5,529 nucleotides of DNA from Leptospira sp. (GCA_025457985.1 JALOTI010000159.1:1-5529); one strand, 5' to 3'; positions 1 through 5,529 are shown, numbered from the stretch's first letter. The notes: generated by a model not told the origin, from the letters alone. Made by a program: numbers and translations.

Positions 1-629
1 CCTATACACATCCTGTAAGCAAAATTTGGATGATAGGACCTTCGATTAATTTTCATAGGTATACAGAAACAAATAATATTTCCTATGGATCTTTCTCTAC
101 GAGCCGACCGGAAGCAGCTGTTCCGAATAAGGTGACTTGGTCGATCGGCGGTGATGCCAATGCGGAATACTCGATGCGAGGTATTGTGCCTGGAATCTAT
201 TCCAAATGGAAACTTCGGGATTGGTGGGAAGTGCGCGCCCGCTTTGAGCTCTTAGACAGGCGAGGAAATTTTTCTGTAATTGGCTCCCAAATCATCAGTG
301 AACGTTTTGACGATGGTCGAGAACAGATTACAGGCGTACTGCCTGCTTACGGTGGTAAGGTGAGAGATCGTGGAACCATTTTAAATTTAGAATCCTCGTT
401 CCAGTATTGTAGATTTACTTTAGATTTTGGAATCATCCGACAAGATATCAAAAGAAAGTACGAAACGTATCTAGGTGATACCGTGGGATCAGTTCCTAGG
501 AATGATTATTCTGCAAGAAGTGTTGGGATCGGGTTTTCCGAAATGTCGAATTCTATCAAACATACGGTCACCGAAGTATATATAATGCCTAGTGTTTCAT
601 TTTTTTACGATGCGGACGGAGTATACTAA
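1..629 (+). CDS. 3' part of a putative outer-membrane beta-barrel protein (5' end outside window)
   Basis: The frame is open from the first complete codon (position 3) to the TAA at 627-629, giving 208 residues, and no stop lies upstream of the ATG at 30. The true start is therefore probably outside the window and that ATG is internal. I do not recognise the family. What can be seen is a protein rich in alternating polar and hydrophobic/aromatic stretches (for example around YSKWKLRDWWEVRARFEL and SFQYCRFTLDFGI), with Gly, Asn, Arg and Asp in between, no long hydrophobic helix, and a C-terminal segment ending in an aromatic residue (SVSFFYDADGVY). That pattern suits antiparallel beta strands of an outer-membrane barrel, which is an inference. 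The downstream hydrolase begins 32 bp later. No terminator-like hairpin with a T-tract follows, so the two genes could be co-transcribed. Confidence 0.6.
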   Translation, partial: YTHPVSKIWMIGPSINFHRYTETNNISYGSFSTSRPEAAVPNKVTWSIGGDANAEYSMRGIVPGIYSKWKLRDWWEVRARFELLDRRGNFSVIGSQIISERFDDGREQITGVLPAYGGKVRDRGTILNLESSFQYCRFTLDFGIIRQDIKRKYETYLGDTVGSVPRNDYSARSVGIGFSEMSNSIKHTVTEVYIMPSVSFFYDADGVY

Positions 630-661
630 TCCTTCCCGTCGATTTCCATGTCTAAATAGAT

Positions 662-1336
662 ATGCGCTTACTTGTATTTCTCTGTTTGCTATCTTTTGCT
701 TGCAGTCCCAATCCATCTTCCAATCCAGACAAAAATAGCTCCGAAGAAACAAAGACCATAGATACGAAATCGCTTTCGAACAAACGAATTCTTTTTTTTG
801 GCGACTCACTTACGGCAGGTTACGGTCTTATAGATTACGAGATGGCTTGGCCCCACCTAGTAACCAATCGACTCAATGCGGAAGGGTTTGGTTATTCACT
901 TACAAACGCAGGGATTTCTGGGGATACAACAAGTGGTGGACTCGGAAGAATAGACTGGGTTTTGCAAGAGACACCAGATATTTTTGTGTTAGAACTCGGT
1001 GCCAATGATATGTTACGAGGTATCACTCCGGACGTTACAAAAGAAAATTTACGCAAGATGATAAAGAAGGTTAAAGCGAAAGCACCGGAGGCTAAAATTT
1101 TACTTATTGGGATGATTGCCACTCCCAATTTAGGAAAAAAGTATGCCAATGAATTTAATTCGATATATCCAAACCTTGCAAAAGAAGAGCAAGTCCCTCT
1201 AGTTCCTTTTCTATTGGAAAAAGTTGCCGCAAAACGTAAGTTAAATCAGAAAGATGGTATCCATCCCACGGAAGAAGGGCATGTTCTTTTGGCTGATACA
1301 GTGTACCCCTATTTAAAAGAACTTGCTAAGAAGTAA
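662..1336 (+). CDS. SGNH/GDSL hydrolase lipoprotein, TesA/arylesterase type
   Basis: This 224-residue protein is predicted to be an esterase, thioesterase or lysophospholipase of the SGNH superfamily. All four blocks are visible: block I GDSLTAGYG at residues 47-55 with nucleophile Ser49; block II NAGISGDTT with oxyanion-hole Gly87; block III GAND at 113-116 with Asn115; and block V DGIH with Asp198 and His201. The Ser-to-His spacing (152) is close to that of E. coli TesA (Ser10-His157), and ELGANDMLRG resembles the TesA version of block III. The N-terminus MRLLVFLCLLSFAC has a short hydrophobic stretch ending in Cys14, a relaxed spirochaete-style lipobox, followed by a Ser/Asn/Lys-rich linker to about residue 40. 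A membrane-anchored envelope enzyme is inferred. The start is fixed because an in-frame TAA lies at 653-655; no clear Shine-Dalgarno precedes it. The natural substrate cannot be told from sequence. Confidence 0.9.
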   Translation: MRLLVFLCLLSFACSPNPSSNPDKNSSEETKTIDTKSLSNKRILFFGDSLTAGYGLIDYEMAWPHLVTNRLNAEGFGYSLTNAGISGDTTSGGLGRIDWVLQETPDIFVLELGANDMLRGITPDVTKENLRKMIKKVKAKAPEAKILLIGMIATPNLGKKYANEFNSIYPNLAKEEQVPLVPFLLEKVAAKRKLNQKDGIHPTEEGHVLLADTVYPYLKELAKK

Positions 1337-1346
1337 TTTTCTTTGT

Positions 1347-1373
1347 TTGACAGCAATTGGATTTTTTTAAACT
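1347..1373 (+). promoter_or_regulatory. candidate sigma-70 promoter of the TPP-riboswitch/tenA transcript
   Basis: A perfect -35 hexamer TTGACA lies at 1347-1352, ten bases after the hydrolase stop codon. The best -10 is TAAACT at 1368-1373 (4 of 6 matches) with a short 15-bp spacer. Initiation would fall near 1380, just upstream of the riboswitch aptamer, which is where a riboswitch leader should start. The -35 is convincing; the -10 is weak in spacing and sequence. Confidence 0.5.
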
Positions 1374-1390
1374 TTATTTTTGGAGTGGCT

Positions 1391-1473
1391 AAACGCAAGG
1401 GGTGCCGGACTATGTTCGGCTGAGATCATACCCTTCGAACCTGATCCGGTTTGTACCGGTGTAGGAATGCGCG
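1391..1473 (+). promoter_or_regulatory. TPP riboswitch aptamer (THI element)
   Basis: The conserved THI-box elements occur in order. GGGGTGCC is at 1399-1406, CTGAGA (pyrimidine-sensing core) at 1420-1425, ACCCTTCGAACCTGATC at 1430-1446 (pyrophosphate-sensing side), and GTAGGAA at 1461-1467. The helices can be drawn by hand. P1 is 1394-1397 with 1468-1471; P2 is 1399-1403 with 1430-1434; P3 is 1404-1407 with 1417-1420, closing a 9-nt loop; P4 is 1440-1442 with 1463-1465; P5 is 1446-1450 with 1455-1459, closing a TTGT loop. P3 is short and P1 is only 4 bp. The usual AGGGA after P5 is AGGAA here, but the P4 pairing survives. It sits directly before tenA, a thiamine-salvage gene, which supports the assignment from context. 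Confidence 0.95.
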
Positions 1474-1521
1474 AAAAACCCGATGCCTTTTTGTTCGCTC
1501 CAATATTTTTTTAGGAGTGAA
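1471..1521 (+). promoter_or_regulatory. riboswitch expression platform with Shine-Dalgarno-sequestering hairpin
   Basis: The tenA ribosome binding site AGGAG (1513-1517, 5 nt before the ATG) lies in the 3' arm of a possible hairpin: 1494-1501 (TTCGCTCC) pairs with 1514-1521 (GGAGTGAA) over 8 bp with one G-U pair and a 12-nt loop. The same anti-SD arm can instead pair backwards: 1471-1475 (GCGAA) with 1494-1498 (TTCGC), extended by 1476-1478 with 1490-1492 across a bulged G1493, which frees the SD. No strong GC hairpin followed by a T-tract is present, so control of translation initiation fits better than transcription termination. The pairings are seen in the sequence; their link to ligand binding is inferred. 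Confidence 0.6.
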
Positions 1522-1522
1522 T

Positions 1523-2224
1523 ATGACTTCAAATCCGTTTCCAATCCCCCCGTTTGCAGAACGTTGCAGAAAAGCCGCCGACTCTTCGTTTGGTGCCTCT
1601 TACAAACATCCCTTTGTAAGAGAACTCGCCGATGGAACCCTTGAGTCGAAAAAATTTCGATTCTACCAGATACAAGATGCCCTTTATTTGGAATCGTTCA
1701 GTGATGCGTGTGCAATCCTGTCCACAAAGGTAACTGATCCAGACGATAAACTTTGGTTGGTTGATGCGGCAAAGATGGCACTTGTTGTCGAAAGCCAACT
1801 TCATATTGGTTACGGGAAAAAGTTTGGTTATGATGCTAGTACGATTCGAACCACAGAGCCCACTCCCAATAATTTGGCATACCAAAACCATATGATTGTT
1901 TCTGTTACTAAGGGATCAATCCTGGAAGGGTTTGCGGCCATTGCTCCCTGCCCTTGGTTGTATATAGAGCTCGGACAACACTTGTTACGTGAATTGAAAT
2001 CGATACCAGATTCCCACCCTTATGCCGACTGGCTTAGAATGTATTCGGACCCTGGATTCAATGAGTATATGGAGAATTTACTTGGTCGATTGGAAAAATA
2101 TGCAGTTCTAACGGACGAGGGCACAAAAGCTAAAGCGGTTTTGGCGTTCCAACAAAGTTGTAACTATGAATGGATGTTTTGGGAGCAGGCATGGACCGAA
2201 CAAATTTGGCCTTCTCGGTCCTAG
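1523..2224 (+). CDS. tenA: aminopyrimidine aminohydrolase / thiaminase II, TenA_C type
   Basis: This cytoplasmic enzyme of 233 residues is predicted to hydrolyse 4-amino-5-aminomethyl-2-methylpyrimidine to the hydroxymethyl form, feeding thiamine breakdown products back into thiamine synthesis; the family can also cleave thiamine. The landmarks of B. subtilis TenA are all present: Asp52 and Tyr55 in FYQIQDALYLESF (Asp44/Tyr47), Tyr120 (Tyr112), catalytic Cys143 in APCPWLY (Cys135), Tyr174 in YSDPGF (Tyr163) and Glu216 in NYEWMFW (Glu205). The retained Cys places it in the TenA_C rather than TenA_E class. The length is usual for the family. The start at 1523 is chosen because AGGAG lies 5 nt upstream; a longer frame reaching back to 1451 would run through the riboswitch. 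It appears to be a single-gene transcript, controlled by the TPP riboswitch directly before it, so salvage should rise when TPP is low. Confidence 0.95.
   Translation: MTSNPFPIPPFAERCRKAADSSFGASYKHPFVRELADGTLESKKFRFYQIQDALYLESFSDACAILSTKVTDPDDKLWLVDAAKMALVVESQLHIGYGKKFGYDASTIRTTEPTPNNLAYQNHMIVSVTKGSILEGFAAIAPCPWLYIELGQHLLRELKSIPDSHPYADWLRMYSDPGFNEYMENLLGRLEKYAVLTDEGTKAKAVLAFQQSCNYEWMFWEQAWTEQIWPSRS
2193..2221 (+). terminator. perfect 7-bp hairpin spanning the end of tenA, possible terminator
   Basis: GGACCGA at 2193-2199 and TCGGTCC at 2215-2221 form a perfect inverted repeat around a 15-nt loop, ending on the base before the TAG stop. T-rich sequence follows but not immediately: the TTTTT run is at 2236-2240, about 15 nt downstream. 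It could help end the tenA transcript or protect its 3' end before the tRNA gene. The large loop and distant T-run make it a poor classical terminator. Confidence 0.35.
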
Positions 2225-2261
2225 CTTAGTTTCAGTTTTTCCTTGCGGATTCAAACACCAG

Positions 2262-2267
2262 TAAAAT
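2262..2267 (+). promoter_or_regulatory. candidate -10 box of the tRNA-Gly promoter
   Basis: TAAAAT matches the -10 consensus at 5 of 6 positions and would start transcription about 19 nt upstream of the mature tRNA, a normal 5' leader length. No good -35 hexamer is found 16-18 bp upstream (TTCCTT at 2239-2244 is the nearest), so this is tentative. Confidence 0.3.
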
Positions 2268-2292
2268 CATGGTGAAACAAATTACCTTCTTT

Positions 2293-2364
2293 GCGGGAAT
2301 AGCTCAGTGGTAGAGCATCTCCTTGCCAAGGAGAGGGTCGCGGGTTCGAATCCCGTTTCCCGCT
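2293..2364 (+). tRNA. tRNA-Gly, anticodon GCC
   Basis: A full cloverleaf of 72 nt can be folded. The acceptor stem is 2293-2299 (GCGGGAA) with 2357-2363 (TTCCCGC), followed by discriminator U at 2364. The D arm GCTC/GAGC closes AGTGGTA. The anticodon stem is 2318-2322 (TCTCC) with 2330-2334 (GGAGA), around the 7-nt loop TTGCCAA with anticodon GCC at 2325-2327. The T arm is 2340-2344 (GCGGG) with 2352-2356 (CCCGT), around TTCGAAT. It decodes the GGC and GGU glycine codons. The 3' CCA is not encoded (TAAAA follows), so the cell must add it enzymatically. It stands alone between tenA and tig. Confidence 0.97.
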
Positions 2365-2381
2365 AAAAGAGGGTATATCCT

Positions 2382-2403
2382 GGATCCATTTTTGGGTCTT
2401 TTT
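2382..2403 (+). terminator. candidate intrinsic terminator after tRNA-Gly
   Basis: GATCCA at 2383-2388 pairs with TGGGTC at 2393-2398 (6 bp, one G-U) around a TTTT loop, followed directly by TTTTT at 2399-2403; G2382 can add a G-U closing pair. The site begins 17 nt after the tRNA 3' end, a sensible place to stop the tRNA transcript before tig. The stem is short, so efficiency may be modest. Confidence 0.5.
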
Positions 2404-2445
2404 CCTTTCCAACACACCTCTCATTTTTACACTGGATATAGAACC

Positions 2446-3789
2446 ATGGAATTTACTGCTAAAAAAAATAATAACGCTACATGCGACCTTACCATTCAAT
2501 TCACTGCATCTGAGGTAGAGTCTGCCTTCCAAAAAGCCTATGTAAATGCTTCCTCAAAAGTTAAGATACCGGGATTTCGCCCAGGTAAAGCTCCTCTACA
2601 TATGGTGGAGAAAGTGCTTGGTGACTCAGTTATGGACGATGCAGCCAATCTTATGCTCAACCAAGCAATGGCGGATCTTTTTGAAAAATTAGAACATAAG
2701 CCAATCCGTATTCCCCAATTTCAAATGGAAACTTTTGACCGAAAAACGGGTGCTAAAGCAAAGACTACATACGATACCAAGCCTGAAGTCACCTTACCTA
2801 AGTTAAAAAAGATAAAGATCCAACCGAAAGAAATAAAAATTACAGACGCTGACATACAAAAAGAATTAGAAGGAATTCAAAAAAATTTAGCGCGTAATAC
2901 TTTAAAAGAAGAATCGGAACCTGTTGAGGCATCCGATCTTTTGGAAATTCAATATAAATTTAAAGAAGAGGGAAAAGAATATCCGGATGCCTTCCAAACG
3001 GGAAAATTCCAAATGGGAGCAACACAAAACCCACCTGGATTTGAGAGCAATCTGCTTGGAATGAAAATGAATGAAACGAAAGAGTTTACATTCCAATACC
3101 CAGATGTGTTTCCGCAATCTCCAGAGAGTGCAGGGAAATCCTTCATATACACAGTGCAGGTTACAGCGATTTATAAAGTAAGTTATCCTGATATCAATGA
3201 TGACTTTGCATCCGAAGTGGATGGTTCTTCCAACTTGCAAGAGTTAAAAGACAAAACTAAAAAACAACTCGAAGAAGTATTTGCCTCTGCTTTAAAAAAA
3301 CGAGCGATTGATGATGCTTATACGGAAATCATTAAAGAATCCAAGTTTTTGATTCCAGAGTCTTTGATCTACGAAGAGACGGACTCTGTATTCCAAAACT
3401 TTATGCGCGAATTTGGCCTGCCAGTATCCAGTATTTCGGACTATGCGAAACGGCTAGGAAAGGAAGAAAAAGAAGTTAGAGAATCCTTTTCGAAAGCTGC
3501 GGAAAAACGGATCCAATCCTATATTTTAAAACAAAAAATCGCCGAAGAACACAAAATCCAGATTTCTGAGGAAGAAGTGGCGGCGGGATACGAAAAAGAG
3601 GCGAGTGCACAAGGAATTCCTGCCGAGTCTCTGAAAAAAGAAGTCCAAAAACAAAAGGCAGAATCCTTCTACCGGGACAAATTCCTGTTTGATAAAATCG
3701 ACGAGTTTGTTTATTCTGAAGTAGAGAAAAAATCTCCTAAGTCCATTACGACGGAAGATGCCGAAAAGCTATTGAGTGGGAAAGAATAA
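2446..3789 (+). CDS. tig: trigger factor, ribosome-associated chaperone and prolyl isomerase
   Basis: This 447-residue protein (E. coli trigger factor is 432) binds the ribosome at the exit tunnel and shields nascent chains. Residues 1-112 form the ribosome-binding domain with the signature GFRPGKAP at 43-50, the same position as in E. coli. Residues about 162-245 form the FKBP-like peptidyl-prolyl isomerase domain (from DLLEIQYKF to YTVQVTAIYKV). The remainder, about 113-160 and 246-430, is the helical, Lys/Glu-rich substrate-binding cradle. The ATG at 2446 is chosen because translation from it begins with the typical N-terminus MEFTAKKNNN; an open frame reaching back to 2323 would run through the tRNA. 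Only a weak GGATA lies upstream as a ribosome site. The stop codon is 3 bp from clpP, the conserved tig-clpP-clpX order. Confidence 0.97.
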   Translation: MEFTAKKNNNATCDLTIQFTASEVESAFQKAYVNASSKVKIPGFRPGKAPLHMVEKVLGDSVMDDAANLMLNQAMADLFEKLEHKPIRIPQFQMETFDRKTGAKAKTTYDTKPEVTLPKLKKIKIQPKEIKITDADIQKELEGIQKNLARNTLKEESEPVEASDLLEIQYKFKEEGKEYPDAFQTGKFQMGATQNPPGFESNLLGMKMNETKEFTFQYPDVFPQSPESAGKSFIYTVQVTAIYKVSYPDINDDFASEVDGSSNLQELKDKTKKQLEEVFASALKKRAIDDAYTEIIKESKFLIPESLIYEETDSVFQNFMREFGLPVSSISDYAKRLGKEEKEVRESFSKAAEKRIQSYILKQKIAEEHKIQISEEEVAAGYEKEASAQGIPAESLKKEVQKQKAESFYRDKFLFDKIDEFVYSEVEKKSPKSITTEDAEKLLSGKE

Positions 3790-3792
3790 ACT

Positions 3793-4392
3793 ATGTCAAC
3801 ATTGATGCCTTATGTAATCGAACAAACCAGTCGCGGAGAACGTCAGTATGATATCTTCTCTCGGCTTTTGAAAGACCGAATTATTTTTCTTGGTTCAGCA
3901 ATTGATGAGACCTATGCCAATGTGATTTCGGCACAGCTCCTCTTTTTGGAAGCAGAAAACCCAGATCGAGATATTTATCTCTATATCAACAGCCCTGGTG
4001 GGTATGTAAGTTCAGGGCTTGCGATCTATGATACGATGCAACTTATCAAACCAGAAGTGAGAACACTCTGTATAGGGCAGGCATCTTCAATGGCCGCTTT
4101 ACTTTTAGCAGGTGGTGCAAAAGGAAAACGATCTGCACTACCTAACTCTCGAATTATGTTACACCAACCGTATGGTGGAGCAGGTGGTCAGGCATCCGAC
4201 ATAGAGATTTCTGCCCGAGAAATCGTAAAGATTAAAGATAAATTGATCGATCTTTATGGTAGACACACCGGAAAAACATCCGACCAAATCCGAAAAGACA
4301 CAGAACGTAATTTTTTTATGAGTGCCGATGAAGCCAAAGAATATGGAATCATTGACAATGTGATCCAAGAAAGGAAACAGATGCAAGCCTAA
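3793..4392 (+). CDS. clpP: ATP-dependent Clp protease proteolytic subunit with Ser-His-Asn catalytic positions
   Basis: This 199-residue serine peptidase subunit (family S14) assembles into heptameric rings that degrade polypeptides fed by ClpX. Family signatures are clear: [11 protein letters not shown] at 7-17 (handle and axial region), INSPGG at 65-70 (oxyanion hole), [11 protein letters not shown] with nucleophile Ser99, and RIMLHQP with His124. The third triad position, Asp171 in E. coli and two higher here, is Asn173 in [10 protein letters not shown], codon AAT at 4309-4311. There is essentially no N-terminal propeptide: Pro6 matches Pro4 of mature E. coli ClpP. The start at 3793 is 4 bases after the last base of the tig stop codon and has no strong Shine-Dalgarno, suggesting translational coupling; an internal Met at residue 5 is a less likely start. 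Leptospira is known to carry two ClpP proteins; which one this is cannot be proved here, but the clpX linkage fits ClpP1. Confidence 0.96.
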   Translation: MSTLMPYVIEQTSRGERQYDIFSRLLKDRIIFLGSAIDETYANVISAQLLFLEAENPDRDIYLYINSPGGYVSSGLAIYDTMQLIKPEVRTLCIGQASSMAALLLAGGAKGKRSALPNSRIMLHQPYGGAGGQASDIEISAREIVKIKDKLIDLYGRHTGKTSDQIRKDTERNFFMSADEAKEYGIIDNVIQERKQMQA

Positions 4393-4398
4393 GGAGGG
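4391..4398 (+). promoter_or_regulatory. strong Shine-Dalgarno of clpX overlapping the clpP stop codon
   Basis: AAGGAGGG overlaps the last two bases of the clpP TAA and leaves 7-8 nt to the clpX ATG at 4406. It is the strongest ribosome site in the window. It fixes the clpX start and allows clpX to be translated independently of clpP. Confidence 0.85.
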
Positions 4399-4405
4399 CT
4401 ATCTC

Positions 4406-5529
4406 ATGACCAAACGCCCGATGCAAGCTGGAAATACTCGAGAAAAACTTCATTGTTCCTTCTGTGGAAAGGCACAGGACGAAGTAAGAAGGCTTGTGGC
4501 AGGTCCTGGGGTTTACATCTGTGATGAGTGTATCTCTCTCTGTAACGAAATTGTAGCCGATGAACCACAGGCTATGGAGAAGACAACAATTGTTGGCGAA
4601 GTACCAAAGCCAACCGAAATCAAAAAGATTTTGGACCAATATGTAATTGGCCAAGAGCAGGCAAAAAAAGCTCTTTCTGTAGCTGTTTACAACCACTACA
4701 AACGAGTGTTTCACAACGAACGAAAATCGGGTGAGATCGAACTCGAAAAATCAAATATCATGCTCATTGGACCAACAGGTTCTGGAAAGACCCTGCTCGC
4801 ACAGACTCTGGCGCGTATCATTAAGGTGCCATTTGCCATCGTTGATGCTACGGCTCTTACTGAGGCTGGTTATGTGGGTGAAGATGTTGAAAACATCATT
4901 CTCAAACTCATTCAAAACTCGGAAAACGATGTAAAAAAAGCCGAAATGGGAATCATCTATATCGATGAGATTGATAAAATTTCACGCAAATCGGATTCAG
5001 CTTCTATCACTCGGGATGTAAGTGGAGAAGGTGTACAACAAGCGCTTCTAAAAATCATCGAAGGAACAGTCGCCAATGTTCCACCACAAGGCGGTCGAAA
5101 GCATCCACACCAAGAATACATAGCGGTCGAAACAAAAAATATTCTATTTATCTGTGGTGGTGCCTTCGTTGGATTGGATCAAATCATCAAACAACGAGTT
5201 GGCGTAAAATCGATAGGTTTTAAATCTGAGGAAGTCAAAAATACAAAAGGAAAAGTCATCGATTTAGAAAAATCTGTGATCCATCATGTGATTCCAGATG
5301 ATTTGATGAAGTTTGGATTGATTCCTGAATTTATTGGTAGGCTTCCCATCATTGCAACCTTAGATGAGCTAACAATCGATAGCTTGAAAGCAATTTTTAC
5401 GGAACCGAAGAACTCACTTCTCAAACAATACCAGAAGATGTTTGATATTGAGAACGTGAAACTCAAGTTTACGGAAATAGCGATTGAAGCGATTGCAGAA
5501 ACTGCGATCTCGAGAGAGAGTTGTGCCCG
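4406..5529 (+). CDS. clpX: ATP-dependent unfoldase ClpX, 3' end outside window
   Basis: This is the AAA+ unfoldase that recognises and threads substrates into ClpP; 374 of roughly 420 residues are present. The N-terminal zinc-binding domain has Cys17, Cys20, Cys39 and Cys42 (CSFC and CDEC). The AAA+ module shows Walker A GPTGSGKT at 122-129, pore-1 loop GYVGED at 155-160, Walker [10 protein letters not shown] with Asp187-Glu188, pore-2 region [17 protein letters not shown] starting at 200, RKH loop at 231-233, the ClpP-docking tripeptide IGF at 270-272, and arginine-finger motif EFIGRLP with Arg312. The IGF loop shows that it can partner a ClpP, presumably the one encoded 13 bp upstream. The frame stays open to the window end, where the sensor-2 motif begins as Ser-Cys-Ala-Arg rather than the usual Thr-Gly-Ala-Arg. 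Confidence 0.97.
   Translation, partial: MTKRPMQAGNTREKLHCSFCGKAQDEVRRLVAGPGVYICDECISLCNEIVADEPQAMEKTTIVGEVPKPTEIKKILDQYVIGQEQAKKALSVAVYNHYKRVFHNERKSGEIELEKSNIMLIGPTGSGKTLLAQTLARIIKVPFAIVDATALTEAGYVGEDVENIILKLIQNSENDVKKAEMGIIYIDEIDKISRKSDSASITRDVSGEGVQQALLKIIEGTVANVPPQGGRKHPHQEYIAVETKNILFICGGAFVGLDQIIKQRVGVKSIGFKSEEVKNTKGKVIDLEKSVIHHVIPDDLMKFGLIPEFIGRLPIIATLDELTIDSLKAIFTEPKNSLLKQYQKMFDIENVKLKFTEIAIEAIAETAISRESCA

Noticed and set aside
577..627. Promoter-like words TATAAT (581-586) and TATACT (622-627) upstream of the hydrolase gene
   Set aside because: Both are good -10 matches, but neither has a credible -35 at 16-18 bp, and both lie within or at the end of the preceding coding sequence. 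They may be chance, though the one at 622 is well placed for the 662 start.
615..640. Inverted repeat GACGG (615-619) / CCGTC (636-640) across the stop codon of the first gene
   Set aside because: It has only 5 bp with a 16-nt loop and no T-tract, so it is too weak to call a terminator.
1451..1522. An upstream extension of tenA beginning inside the TPP aptamer (24 extra residues)
   Set aside because: It would translate conserved riboswitch sequence, and a good AGGAG lies 5 nt before the ATG at 1523, from which the protein has normal TenA length.
2357..2370. Missing CCA end as a sign of a broken tRNA gene
   Set aside because: All stems and the U discriminator are intact; many bacteria add CCA after transcription.
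2437..2442. TATAGA as a -10 box directly before tig
   Set aside because: Transcription would start at or inside the start codon, and no -35 is present.
2323..2445. An upstream extension of tig beginning in the tRNA-Gly anticodon arm (41 extra residues)
   Set aside because: It reads through a complete tRNA gene and the candidate terminator; the ATG at 2446 gives a trigger factor of normal length with GFRPGK at its usual position.
4349..4714. Long open frame on the minus strand opposite the start of clpX (and similar antisense frames opposite the hydrolase, tenA, tig and clpP)
   Set aside because: Each lies opposite a well-supported gene with clear domain motifs; the translations show no family features and there are no ribosome sites of note.
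4731..4934. 67-codon + strand frame within clpX
   Set aside because: It is out of frame with the Walker A to pore-1 region of ClpX, which is unambiguous in the main frame.

Overview
The window is compact, single-orientation bacterial chromosome; every gene I can support is on the + strand. It reads like a spirochaete of the genus Leptospira, most likely a saprophytic species. The basis is a relaxed spirochaete-type lipobox, a tRNA without an encoded CCA end, a moderate-to-low GC content, and the overall look of the Tig/ClpP/ClpX proteins. The genus is an inference from sequence character, not from a search.

Layout: (1) 1-629 holds the 3' part of an unrecognised, probably beta-barrel envelope protein. 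(2) 662-1336 encodes a complete SGNH/GDSL hydrolase of the TesA/arylesterase type that carries a lipoprotein signal. (3) 1347-1522 is a regulatory leader: a consensus -35 box, a textbook thiamine pyrophosphate (TPP) riboswitch aptamer, and an expression platform in which two mutually exclusive hairpins compete over the ribosome binding site. (4) 1523-2224 is tenA, the cysteine-type aminopyrimidine aminohydrolase of thiamine salvage, so the riboswitch and the gene agree on function. A 7-bp hairpin spans the tenA stop codon. (5) 2293-2364 is tRNA-Gly(GCC), followed by a short candidate terminator. (6) 2446-5529 is the protein quality-control operon tig-clpP-clpX, with clpX cut by the window end.

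How the genes work together: trigger factor binds nascent chains at the ribosome exit tunnel, ClpX unfolds tagged proteins, and ClpP degrades them. The 3-bp tig-clpP gap and 13-bp clpP-clpX gap argue for one transcript. TenA recycles degraded thiamine pyrimidine into the pathway and is predicted to be shut off at the translational level when TPP is abundant.

The contents are largely housekeeping and I see no novel multi-gene system, mobile element or CRISPR array. The points most worth a second look are the ClpP catalytic Asp position, which is Asn here (Ser-His-Asn triad), the two-state hairpin switch in front of tenA, the lipobox on the TesA-like hydrolase, and a Cys in place of the near-invariant Gly of the ClpX sensor-2 motif at the window edge.
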